Assembly: GCA_020061465.1 (NCBI GenBank) | Contig: JAGUYG010000032.1 | Location: 1-64,000 of the forward strand | DNA from: Ignavibacteriales bacterium | GTDB taxonomy: Bacteria > Bacteroidota > Ignavibacteria > Ignavibacteriales > Ignavibacteriaceae | Direction of reading: 5' to 3' | DNA: 64,000 nucleotides | Part shown: one piece after another, positions 53,197 to 60,773 of the stretch | How the letters are laid out: every line of letters starts with the position of its first letter | How positions within the stretch are numbered: position 1 is the stretch's first letter | Program-made: the position numbers and the translations under genes | The notes under the pieces: model-generated | Told to the model about the DNA's origin: nothing | The model's database searches: none | Seen by the model: only the letters and a program-made list of their open reading frames with translations

Positions 53197-53925
53197 TTAA
53201 ACTGCTGTGCCAAAATTTTCTTCAAAATCGTTTAGTAGCTTCAACGGATTTGGCGATATGGCAAAGCAGTAAATCGGGTAGAGCGCCGAAAATGCTTTTA
53301 TGCTTTTTGTGATAAGATTTGGTGAGTAAATTAATTTATCTTCAAGGTCAACGGCTTTTTCTAACAAAATAAATTTTAGCTTCTTTACTTCTTCAAAATA
53401 TTTATCAGCTCTAAATTTTGGATGCAATAAGCATGGATCTTTTTCGAAGGAAAATAAATTGTACTTCCCGTCAATTTTATACTTTGAGAAAAGTGCTGTA
53501 ATTTCATCGGAATATTTTTCTGAATTTTTCTTGAAATATAAATTATCTCCTCCGCTATTGTTGAAAAATATTCCATAAGAAATCCCGTTTTTATCAAGAT
53601 AAACATAAAATTCGCTGTCCATTTTGAATCTTCCGAAATGAATCAAGAAGAAAGTTCTGTAAGGTTCACCCTTGTTGAACCGCATATCTTTGTTCATCCG
53701 CATTAAAGTCTCATTGAATTTTGGAGCAGTTCTGATGGATGGATTTAGCTGATTGAAGAATTGACCGATTGATTCAACAAATAATTTTGCCGGCGCAACT
53801 ATATAGCTCTCATACCTGTTTCGGTTTTTAGCAAACCATTGAACTGAATTATTCTTTTCCAGATCCTTAAGAAATTTAAATGCATCGGTGGAAAAGCCGT
53901 CAAAGACCGTACTCTCACTTTTCAA
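53197..53925 (-). CDS. DUF2461-family protein
   Basis: Seen: FDGFSTDAFKFLKDLEKNNSVQWFAKNRNRYESYIVAPAKLFVESIG, then TLMRMNKDMRFNKGEPYRTFFLIHFGR and a later FRADKYFEEVKKLKFIL. This is the usual order of DUF2461 (TIGR02453). The function is not known. It overlaps the upstream barrel-protein gene by four bases. Confidence 0.88.
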   Translation of the reverse strand: MKSESTVFDGFSTDAFKFLKDLEKNNSVQWFAKNRNRYESYIVAPAKLFVESIGQFFNQLNPSIRTAPKFNETLMRMNKDMRFNKGEPYRTFFLIHFGRFKMDSEFYVYLDKNGISYGIFFNNSGGDNLYFKKNSEKYSDEITALFSKYKIDGKYNLFSFEKDPCLLHPKFRADKYFEEVKKLKFILLEKAVDLEDKLIYSPNLITKSIKAFSALYPIYCFAISPNPLKLLNDFEENFGTAV

Positions 53926-54569
53926 TACATCATTCCTAAGTTAATAGTTATGTAGAAACTGCCTAATGACTTTCGTTTCTTTCCTATTAAGCTTTCCACA
54001 CCGTCGTCAAAAAATTGAATGTAATAATACCTGAAATTTAGCCCGACTAAATTATTTTTGTCCAATCCAAAGTTAGCACCGAAGCCCACATATCCACCGG
54101 CGGCATATTTCATTTGAGCTTTTCCGAATGCTTCGAAGAATTCCATACTGTAAGGAGTTGTAACTGCGAAAGTTGGACCCACACCGGCGTTTATATAAGG
54201 TCTAAGGTTATCGTAAATTACATCTTCAAAAAGCCTGTACTGCAATCCAAAATTTACCGGAAGGAGAAAAATCCGGTTCACTTTTCCTAAAGTAAATGAG
54301 TAACCAAAGTAAGGATCGACATATTCGAATTCTTGATCGTCCTTTGCTTCGGAAATAGAAAAATCGGTAAAGAAAGTTAAGTTAGTAGTAAGCTGCCTGC
54401 GGTAAAAAGTACCGAAACCAAATCCGCCTTCGCCGAACATAATATCCAAACCGAATGCATTATCGGGGAAGATTTCAAGCTCTTTTTCGGGAGCCAATTC
54501 GCCGATACCCTGTCCATTTACATTAAGGAATGTAATTAGTAATATTGCCGTTGTTAATAACGTTTTCAT
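53922..54569 (-). CDS. Probable outer-membrane beta-barrel protein
   Basis: 215 residues with a signal peptide (1-19, ending VNGQ). Alternating strand-like segments follow: FGLDIMFGEGGFGFGTFYRRQL, LTFFTDFSIS, RIFLLPVNFGLQYRLFE, LRPYINAGVGPTFAV and AAGGYVGFGANFGLDKNNLVGLNFRYYYIQFF. The end is SLGSFYITINLGMMY. This fits a small eight-strand barrel. No family name is certain. It overlaps the DUF2461 gene by four bases. Confidence 0.75.
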   Translation of the reverse strand: MKTLLTTAILLITFLNVNGQGIGELAPEKELEIFPDNAFGLDIMFGEGGFGFGTFYRRQLTTNLTFFTDFSISEAKDDQEFEYVDPYFGYSFTLGKVNRIFLLPVNFGLQYRLFEDVIYDNLRPYINAGVGPTFAVTTPYSMEFFEAFGKAQMKYAAGGYVGFGANFGLDKNNLVGLNFRYYYIQFFDDGVESLIGKKRKSLGSFYITINLGMMY

Positions 54570-54707
54570 AATTGTTTTATTTTTTGTTTCTAAAATAATA
54601 TTCTATAAGACAAATTCAATGATTTAATTTTTCAGCAAGTCATTTAACAAAGTTTTTTTTCAAATGCATTATATCTCACACATTTTGTTAGAAGGGATAA
54701 TTTGCGG

Positions 54708-55220
54708 ATGCCTTCAAATTTAGAATTAAAAGTCCGAACTGATTCATTCAATAAGGTTAAAAAAATATTAACATTGCTTGAAGCGAAGTATGAAGGATTA
54801 CTGAACCAAAAGGATGTGTATTACAAAAACGGCAGCGGATTATTGAAATTACGAATCGAAAACGGCAGGCAAAGTATGATTTATTATGAAAGAAATGAAA
54901 GCTCAAAGAACCGCTGGTCTAACTATGAATTTCTTGTTTTTCAAGATGGGAATGCGGAATCATTTCTTAGTAAAATCTTCGATGTAACTGCTGTGGTTGT
55001 GAAGAAACGAATGTTATATCTGTATGACAATACACGTATTCATCTTGATGAAGTAAAAGGTTTGGGAAAATTTATAGAGCTTGAAACTTTGGTCATCAAC
55101 GGTAAAGCTGATGCAAAGAGAAGATTTGACAATACGGCTAAAGTTTTAGGGATCGATGTAAAAGAGCAAATAAAAAAGTCATATAAAGATTTAATTGTTA
55201 AAACAAAAAACCAAATATGA
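54708..55220 (+). CDS. CYTH-domain protein (class IV adenylate cyclase/thiamine-triphosphatase-like)
   Basis: Seen: NLELKVRT (the ExExK-like start), LNQKDVYYKNGSGLLKLRIENGRQSMIYYER (Lys/Arg phosphate ligands), RIHLDEVKGLGKFIELETLV and a final KSYKDLIV. These make a CYTH triphosphate tunnel. It may hydrolyse a triphosphate or make cAMP. The start ATG has GAAGGGA ten bases upstream; a TTG at 54702 is also possible. It overlaps the AddB-like gene by four bases. Confidence 0.85.
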   Translation: MPSNLELKVRTDSFNKVKKILTLLEAKYEGLLNQKDVYYKNGSGLLKLRIENGRQSMIYYERNESSKNRWSNYEFLVFQDGNAESFLSKIFDVTAVVVKKRMLYLYDNTRIHLDEVKGLGKFIELETLVINGKADAKRRFDNTAKVLGIDVKEQIKKSYKDLIVKTKNQI

Positions 55221-58200
55221 TACTTGAAAAAAAACAGACATCTTCAATCAATGATAAAGAAAATAAATTGGCGGTTGAAGACAAGATTGAAGCGTTGATT
55301 AAATCCGGCAACCCGGAAAAGCTGCTCATTATAGTGCCCACTAACAGAAAACTCCGCCGTTTCAAGAAAGAAATTATCGATAAATCGCCTAACCAATCGG
55401 TATCGCAAATTAATATTGAAACGCTTACAACATTTTCATCAAAGTTATACTATCTCGATTCCGATTTCAAACAAAAGATATTAAGTAATCCGGCATCTAC
55501 TGTGCTTTTATCGCAGTGCTTCAGTGAAGTCGAATTAAAATATTTTTCACACTATAAAAAAGAAGCCCCGTTCGGTACCGTAGAAAGAATAAGGGATGTA
55601 ATTTCCGAATATAAACGGCATGGCATTTCGCCGGAAACGTTGATTAATGAAGCAGCAAATCTAACCGGCTCTGAGAAATTAAAAGCAGAAGATATTTCAC
55701 GGTTATTTTCTAATTATCAAAAGAAATGCTTAAAGCTTGGCTTAATGGAACTTGGCGATATTTATGACGCCGTAAATCAAATAACGCAAAGTGAATTTCA
55801 GAAAAGATTCAGAACGATGTATCCCGATGTACAATTAATCAGCGTTCAAGGATTTGATGAATTCTCAACTCCCGAGATAAATTTATTGAATGCCGCTTCG
55901 AATCTTACGGGAGTTAAACTTTACATTACGTTCGATTATTCATCGGACAATTATTTTATCTTCTCACATCTTGATAAGTGCTATTCAAAATTAAAAGATG
56001 CCGGATTTGTCTTGAAGAGCGATGAAGAAAAACATCCGTCAAATCAGTTTCAAGATCAGATTAGAGCTTTATTATTTAATTCGCATACACAGAAAGGTAT
56101 TGGGCAATACAAGAATTTAATAAAAAAAGTTACAGCAGAAACCCGCGAGAATGAAATCGAGTTGATTGCCAAAGAAATAAAGCAGTTATTAACAAACGGT
56201 AAAGCGCAGCCCCATCAAATTTGTGTGGCATTCAATTTAATACAAAACTATTCCCCGCTTGTGCGTGATGTTTTTTCTTTGTTTGGGGTTCCGTTTAATT
56301 TAACCGATAGGTTCAGCTTAAAAACTTCACCGCCTGTAATTGCATTGATTAATCTGCTCGAGATTCTTGAGAATGATTTTTATTATAAAAATATTTTCAG
56401 AGCATTAAGCGGAGGAATAATAAACCTGCCGGGTTTTGATTTATCCAATCTTCTTAAAGCTTCTTCTAAATTGAAAGTAATTTCGGGATACGAAAACTGG
56501 AAAAGCTCGTTAACCGATGCAATAAATTCGAAATATGAAGAAGATGATGATGCAGCCATTTCCGAAAAAGATAAGGAAGTATTTAAAAAGGCTTTATCGG
56601 ATCTGGAACTGCTGTACGAGCTGCTTGAGCCATTTAATAAGCACTTGAAGTTAAACGAATTTTATAACAAGCTGCAAAAGCTGTTGTATAAAATTGATCT
56701 CCCTTCAAGAGTAATCAACAGCGAAAGTTTGATTATTGAAGAAAATTTAAAAGCAATTACGGTTTTTACCGAAACCATTAAAGAGCTTATTGAACTGCTT
56801 GCGTTAGAATATTCTCCCGCTCAAAAATTTCCGCTCAAGTTTTATCTTAAACATATTAAAACGGCTGTTTCGTCTTCGAGATATAACATTAAAGAAAAAC
56901 CGGGATACGGGGTGCTGGTAACTACCATTAACGAAATCCGCGGCTTAAAATTTAAATATCTTTTTCTTGGTGGAATGGTTGACGGCGAATTCCCAACACG
57001 TTACACGCCTGAAATATTTTTCTCAGGTCATTTCGTAAAGAAGGAGATTGCTCATCAAACCGAAGAAAGATATCACTTTTATCAATCATTGTGCTCGTGG
57101 GAAGAAGGGCTTTATTTTTCTTTACCCAAGCATGATGAAAAGCAGGAAATGGTAGAATCAAATTTCTTGACTGAGTTTGCCGGCTTATTTGACATCGGTG
57201 AATTGAATAAAAGCGACTATTCAAACTTTATTTTTTCTAAAGAAGAATTATTGAAATTTTTAGGTTCGCAGCCGCTTGAAAAAATTCCGGACACAATTAA
57301 AGTTAATTTGAGCAGTGATGAGCTAAAGGAAATCTCAAGAGCTATTCAAATTGAAAGCAGAAGAAACGAAAGTCCTTTCGAAGAATCTGATTTTACCGGT
57401 TATGTTAGCGAGGAAGTTTCAGATAAAGCTAAAGATGAATTGAAAAATTATTTGCATCGCGATTATTCTATCTCGCAGCTTGAAACTTACGCTAAGTGTC
57501 CTTATAAATATTTTGCCGAAAGGGTGCTGAAATTAGAAACTTACAAAGAGCCGACGGAAGAAATAGAGGCGTTAGAGATGGGGAGTCTTATTCACAACAT
57601 ATTGTACACTTTTTATGCTGAGATTCATCAAACCGGCTTAAGGCTTCAAAGTGCGGATGATGAGCAATTCAAAAAAGCCGAAGAAATAATGTTCCGCATT
57701 GCAGAAGAAAAAGTAGCCCGCGCAAATTTCAATTCTCCTCTTACTTTTTATGAAAAGGAAAAAATTCTTGGAATTGACGGGAAAAGAAAAAGCTCTGTCC
57801 TTTATAAATTTCTTGAAGCGGAACGAATTGAAAGTGAAGAATTCCTGCCTGCATTTTTTGAAATTATCTTCGGTAAGATGGGAAGCGGCGATAGCAAATT
57901 GAGCGAGCTTAAGATAGACGATGTTTCCGTGCGGGGAAAAATTGACCGCATCGACCTTAACACCAAAGATAAACTTTATAAGGTAGTGGATTATAAGTTA
58001 AGCGGAAGAAATATTTCAAAGGACGATCTTGAGCACGGATTAGAATTGCAGCTTCCTCTTTATATGTATGCAGCAAGGGAACTGATAAAAGCCGAGTTAA
58101 ATTATGAATACCAGCCTGCCGGCGCCGAAATTTATTCGCTAAAGTTTGCGGAAAGTGATTTTGGCAAAAAGAATTTCACTCTTCCTAAATATGGGTCACA

Positions 58201-58393
58201 AGACAAAACACCCATCGATAAAATTATTGAAAGGAATGAAGCACTAGTTTCAGCTTGTCTTAATGCCGTGAAAAAATACGTTACCGCAATTAGCGAGGGC
58301 AAATTTAATTTATCAACTCTCAAAGACAGAGAGAATAAAATCTGCCGGCTCTGCGACTTTAAACTAATTTGCAGGATAGAAGAGGTGAGTTGA
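55217..58393 (+). CDS. AddB-like PD-(D/E)XK exonuclease/helicase-fold subunit
   Basis: 1058 residues. Seen: an N-terminal inactive-helicase-like region, KLLIIVPTNRKLRRFKKEII. Late helicase-like blocks include VLVTTINEIRGLKFKYLFLGGMVDGEFPTRY. The C-terminal nuclease has SISQLETYAKCPYKYFAERVL (first Fe-S Cys), MGSLIHNILYTFY, VRGKIDRIDLNTK and YKVVDYKLSG (D..YK catalytic), ELQLPLYMYA, and final cysteines KICRLCDFKLICR. The four cysteines suggest an AddB-type 4Fe-4S latch. Double-strand break repair is the likely role. No addA gene lies nearby. Confidence 0.87.
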   Translation: MILEKKQTSSINDKENKLAVEDKIEALIKSGNPEKLLIIVPTNRKLRRFKKEIIDKSPNQSVSQINIETLTTFSSKLYYLDSDFKQKILSNPASTVLLSQCFSEVELKYFSHYKKEAPFGTVERIRDVISEYKRHGISPETLINEAANLTGSEKLKAEDISRLFSNYQKKCLKLGLMELGDIYDAVNQITQSEFQKRFRTMYPDVQLISVQGFDEFSTPEINLLNAASNLTGVKLYITFDYSSDNYFIFSHLDKCYSKLKDAGFVLKSDEEKHPSNQFQDQIRALLFNSHTQKGIGQYKNLIKKVTAETRENEIELIAKEIKQLLTNGKAQPHQICVAFNLIQNYSPLVRDVFSLFGVPFNLTDRFSLKTSPPVIALINLLEILENDFYYKNIFRALSGGIINLPGFDLSNLLKASSKLKVISGYENWKSSLTDAINSKYEEDDDAAISEKDKEVFKKALSDLELLYELLEPFNKHLKLNEFYNKLQKLLYKIDLPSRVINSESLIIEENLKAITVFTETIKELIELLALEYSPAQKFPLKFYLKHIKTAVSSSRYNIKEKPGYGVLVTTINEIRGLKFKYLFLGGMVDGEFPTRYTPEIFFSGHFVKKEIAHQTEERYHFYQSLCSWEEGLYFSLPKHDEKQEMVESNFLTEFAGLFDIGELNKSDYSNFIFSKEELLKFLGSQPLEKIPDTIKVNLSSDELKEISRAIQIESRRNESPFEESDFTGYVSEEVSDKAKDELKNYLHRDYSISQLETYAKCPYKYFAERVLKLETYKEPTEEIEALEMGSLIHNILYTFYAEIHQTGLRLQSADDEQFKKAEEIMFRIAEEKVARANFNSPLTFYEKEKILGIDGKRKSSVLYKFLEAERIESEEFLPAFFEIIFGKMGSGDSKLSELKIDDVSVRGKIDRIDLNTKDKLYKVVDYKLSGRNISKDDLEHGLELQLPLYMYAARELIKAELNYEYQPAGAEIYSLKFAESDFGKKNFTLPKYGSQDKTPIDKIIERNEALVSACLNAVKKYVTAISEGKFNLSTLKDRENKICRLCDFKLICRIEEVS

Positions 58394-58420
58394 TGACATC
58401 CAGATACGACTAAGGAGATA

Positions 58421-58563
58421 GAAGACAGGAGACAGAAGTCAGAAGTCAGGAGTCAGAAGTCAGAAGGAAGAAGACAAAAGACAAAAGACAAAAGACAAAA
58501 GACAGAAGTCAGGAGACAGAAGTCAGAAGGAGGAAGACAAAAGACAGAAGACAGAAGGAAAAA
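58421..58563. repeat. Heptamer-type low-complexity repeat (AGACAAA/AGTCAGA)
   Basis: About 140 bases built from AGACAAA, AGACAGA and AGTCAGA units in tandem and mixed order, strongly purine-rich on the plus strand. It lies between the AddB-like gene and the M1 peptidase gene. Unit number may vary by slippage. No gene is present. Confidence 0.85.
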
Positions 58564-58738
58564 CACTAAATGCACAGCATCCTTTGGACATCTAATGAAA
58601 AATGATTATTAACAAAAGCTGAAGATGCTATAAAAAATTTTGCAGTGGATAAAACTTACATTTTATTTAAGTTGCCGTAAAGAAAAAATATTAATGTCCA
58701 TGAATTTATTATACACTATCATAATTAAGGATTGATCA

Positions 58739-60757
58739 ATGAAGCTGCTGCTGTTTTTCCTCATCGTACTATCTTGTTTTATTCCGTTGAAAGCTCAAGA
58801 ATATTACAAAGAGCATATTAAGTCAGAAATGAAAAGAGGAGAGAGGTCATTAAGATTAAATAAGATTCAATACCCGGGTGATGATAGATTCGATGTTACG
58901 TATTATAAATTGGATATAACAATTGCTTCCGTTGCTAAGAAAAAGATAAGCGGAAATGTTGTTGTAAACGGTAAAAGTCTTGCCGATTCATTACAATCCA
59001 TTTACCTTGATTTGCAAAGCGTTTTAAATGTCGATTCGGTGCTCGGAAAAAATGGTAAGCTCGGTTTTTCTCACTTGGATAATAAGCTTCACATTAACTT
59101 TAATTCCGCAATAAATTTAGGAGAAGAGTTCAGCATAGCGGTTTATTACGGAGGAACCCCGGGTTCAAGCGGTTTCGGCAGCTTCGAATTCGGTTCGCAC
59201 AATGGCGCAGCTTCTATTTATACATTAAGTGAGCCTTACGGAGCGAGCGACTGGTGGCCCTGTAAAGATACACCTGCAGACAAAGCCGATTCATCCGATG
59301 TTTGGATTACATGCGCAACTTCTTTAATTCCTGTTTCGAATGGTAAGCTGATAGAAGTTGTAACAAATCCGGGCAGCACCCATACTTATAAATGGAAAAA
59401 CAGCTATCCCATTGCTAACTATTTAATATCATTAGCGATTTCTAACTTTGTTGAATACGAGCAATATTTCAAATATTCTGAAACAGACTCGATGCCGGTG
59501 ATTCATTATATCTATCCCGAACATTTTAACCAGGTTAAACCCGAGCTTGATAAAACAATAAAAATGTTAGAAATATTTTCCGAGAAGTTCGGAGAGTATC
59601 CTTTCTTAAAAGAAAAATACGGACATGCTCAATTTGGATGGGGTGGGGGAATGGAACATCAAACTGTTTCATCAATGGGATTTTACGCTTTTAATCCAAG
59701 TACAATTTCACATGAATTGGCGCATCAGTGGTTTGGCGATAAAATTACATGCAAAGACTGGCATAACATCTGGCTCAATGAAGGGTTTGCTACTTATTCC
59801 GAAGGAATATACTTTGAAGCGTTAAACGGAAAAAACGCATATAAAAATTTCATAAACACCGAAATGTATTATGCTAAGCTTGCAAAAGGTTCGATTTACG
59901 TTAAAAATATTTCAATGGTTAATGAAATTTTTAATTCTTACCGGAGCTATGCTAAAGCCGGAATAGTTTTGCACATGCTTAGGGGAGTATTAGGCGATTC
60001 GCTTTTCTTTAGAACGTTGAAAGAATATGCAAACCACCCGGAGTTTTCGTACGGAGTTGCGGTAACGGAAGATTTTCAGGCAGTAACGGAAAAAGTTTCA
60101 GGGCATCAGCTTGAATATTTCTTTAAGCAGTGGATTTACGGCGAAAACTTTCCCGTCTATTCGGTGTACTGGAATTATAATCAACAGGATGAAAACAACT
60201 ACACTGTTAATGTTCATATTAATCAGAGTGTAAATTCCAATCCCGCGTTTTTCAGTATGCCGATTCAGCTTAGAATTTTAACACAAACACAGGATACAAT
60301 AATCACAGTGTTTAACGATCAACAAAGTCAATCATTTTCTTTTACTGTTAGAGGAGTTCCGTACTCGTTGGTATTCGATCCGGAGAACTGGATATTAAAA
60401 GAAGTCTCCGTTGTTTTAAGCGCTGAGTCGGATGAACAAAAACCTTTAGAGTTTACATTATATCAGAACTACCCAAACCCATTTAATCCAAGCACAAAGA
60501 TAAAATATACAATACCTTCTTCGGACAGTCCCCTCCTTGGAGGGAAGAGGGGTGAATTAATCACATTAAAAGTATTCGACATTCTCGGGCGTGAAGTTGC
60601 AGTTCTTGTAAATGAAGAGAAAGCACCCGGTGTTTATGAAGTTGAGTATACCCCTTTAAATACACATCATAACGTGTCTTTACCAGGCGGTGTGTATTTT
60701 TATCAAATAAAGGTTGAAGATTATATCCAAACTAAAAAAATGATACTTTTAAGATGA
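58739..60757 (+). CDS. Secreted M1-family aminopeptidase with T9SS sorting domain
   Basis: Seen: a signal peptide (1-20, ending LKAQ), a substrate-binding beta domain, GGGMEHQTVSSMGFY (exopeptidase GxMEN-like site with His in place of Asn), zinc site STISHELAHQWFGDKIT with HExxH and the downstream Glu in LNEGFATYSE, and helical tail residues. From about 570, the sorting domain FTLYQNYPNPFNPSTKIKYTIP to KKMILLR sends it through type IX secretion. A repeat-coded insertion at residues about 594-607 sits at the same loop as in the glycosidase. Confidence 0.9.
   Translation: MKLLLFFLIVLSCFIPLKAQEYYKEHIKSEMKRGERSLRLNKIQYPGDDRFDVTYYKLDITIASVAKKKISGNVVVNGKSLADSLQSIYLDLQSVLNVDSVLGKNGKLGFSHLDNKLHINFNSAINLGEEFSIAVYYGGTPGSSGFGSFEFGSHNGAASIYTLSEPYGASDWWPCKDTPADKADSSDVWITCATSLIPVSNGKLIEVVTNPGSTHTYKWKNSYPIANYLISLAISNFVEYEQYFKYSETDSMPVIHYIYPEHFNQVKPELDKTIKMLEIFSEKFGEYPFLKEKYGHAQFGWGGGMEHQTVSSMGFYAFNPSTISHELAHQWFGDKITCKDWHNIWLNEGFATYSEGIYFEALNGKNAYKNFINTEMYYAKLAKGSIYVKNISMVNEIFNSYRSYAKAGIVLHMLRGVLGDSLFFRTLKEYANHPEFSYGVAVTEDFQAVTEKVSGHQLEYFFKQWIYGENFPVYSVYWNYNQQDENNYTVNVHINQSVNSNPAFFSMPIQLRILTQTQDTIITVFNDQQSQSFSFTVRGVPYSLVFDPENWILKEVSVVLSAESDEQKPLEFTLYQNYPNPFNPSTKIKYTIPSSDSPLLGGKRGELITLKVFDILGREVAVLVNEEKAPGVYEVEYTPLNTHHNVSLPGGVYFYQIKVEDYIQTKKMILLR
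60526..60556. repeat. CCCCTCC palindrome inside a T9SS sorting domain, second copy
   Basis: CCCCTCCTTGGAGGGA (60530-60545) then AGAGGGGTGA is read as SDSPLLGGKRGEL. It lies between KIKYTIP and ITLKVFDILG, the same point as at 26166-26202, and the flanking codons (CCTTCTTCGG) are shared too. Confidence 0.85.
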
Positions 60758-60773
60758 GCTTAAATTTAAAGTG

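Noticed and set aside
58421-58563. A possible CRISPR array in the heptamer tract
   Set aside because: Units are seven bases without distinct spacers, and no cas gene is present.
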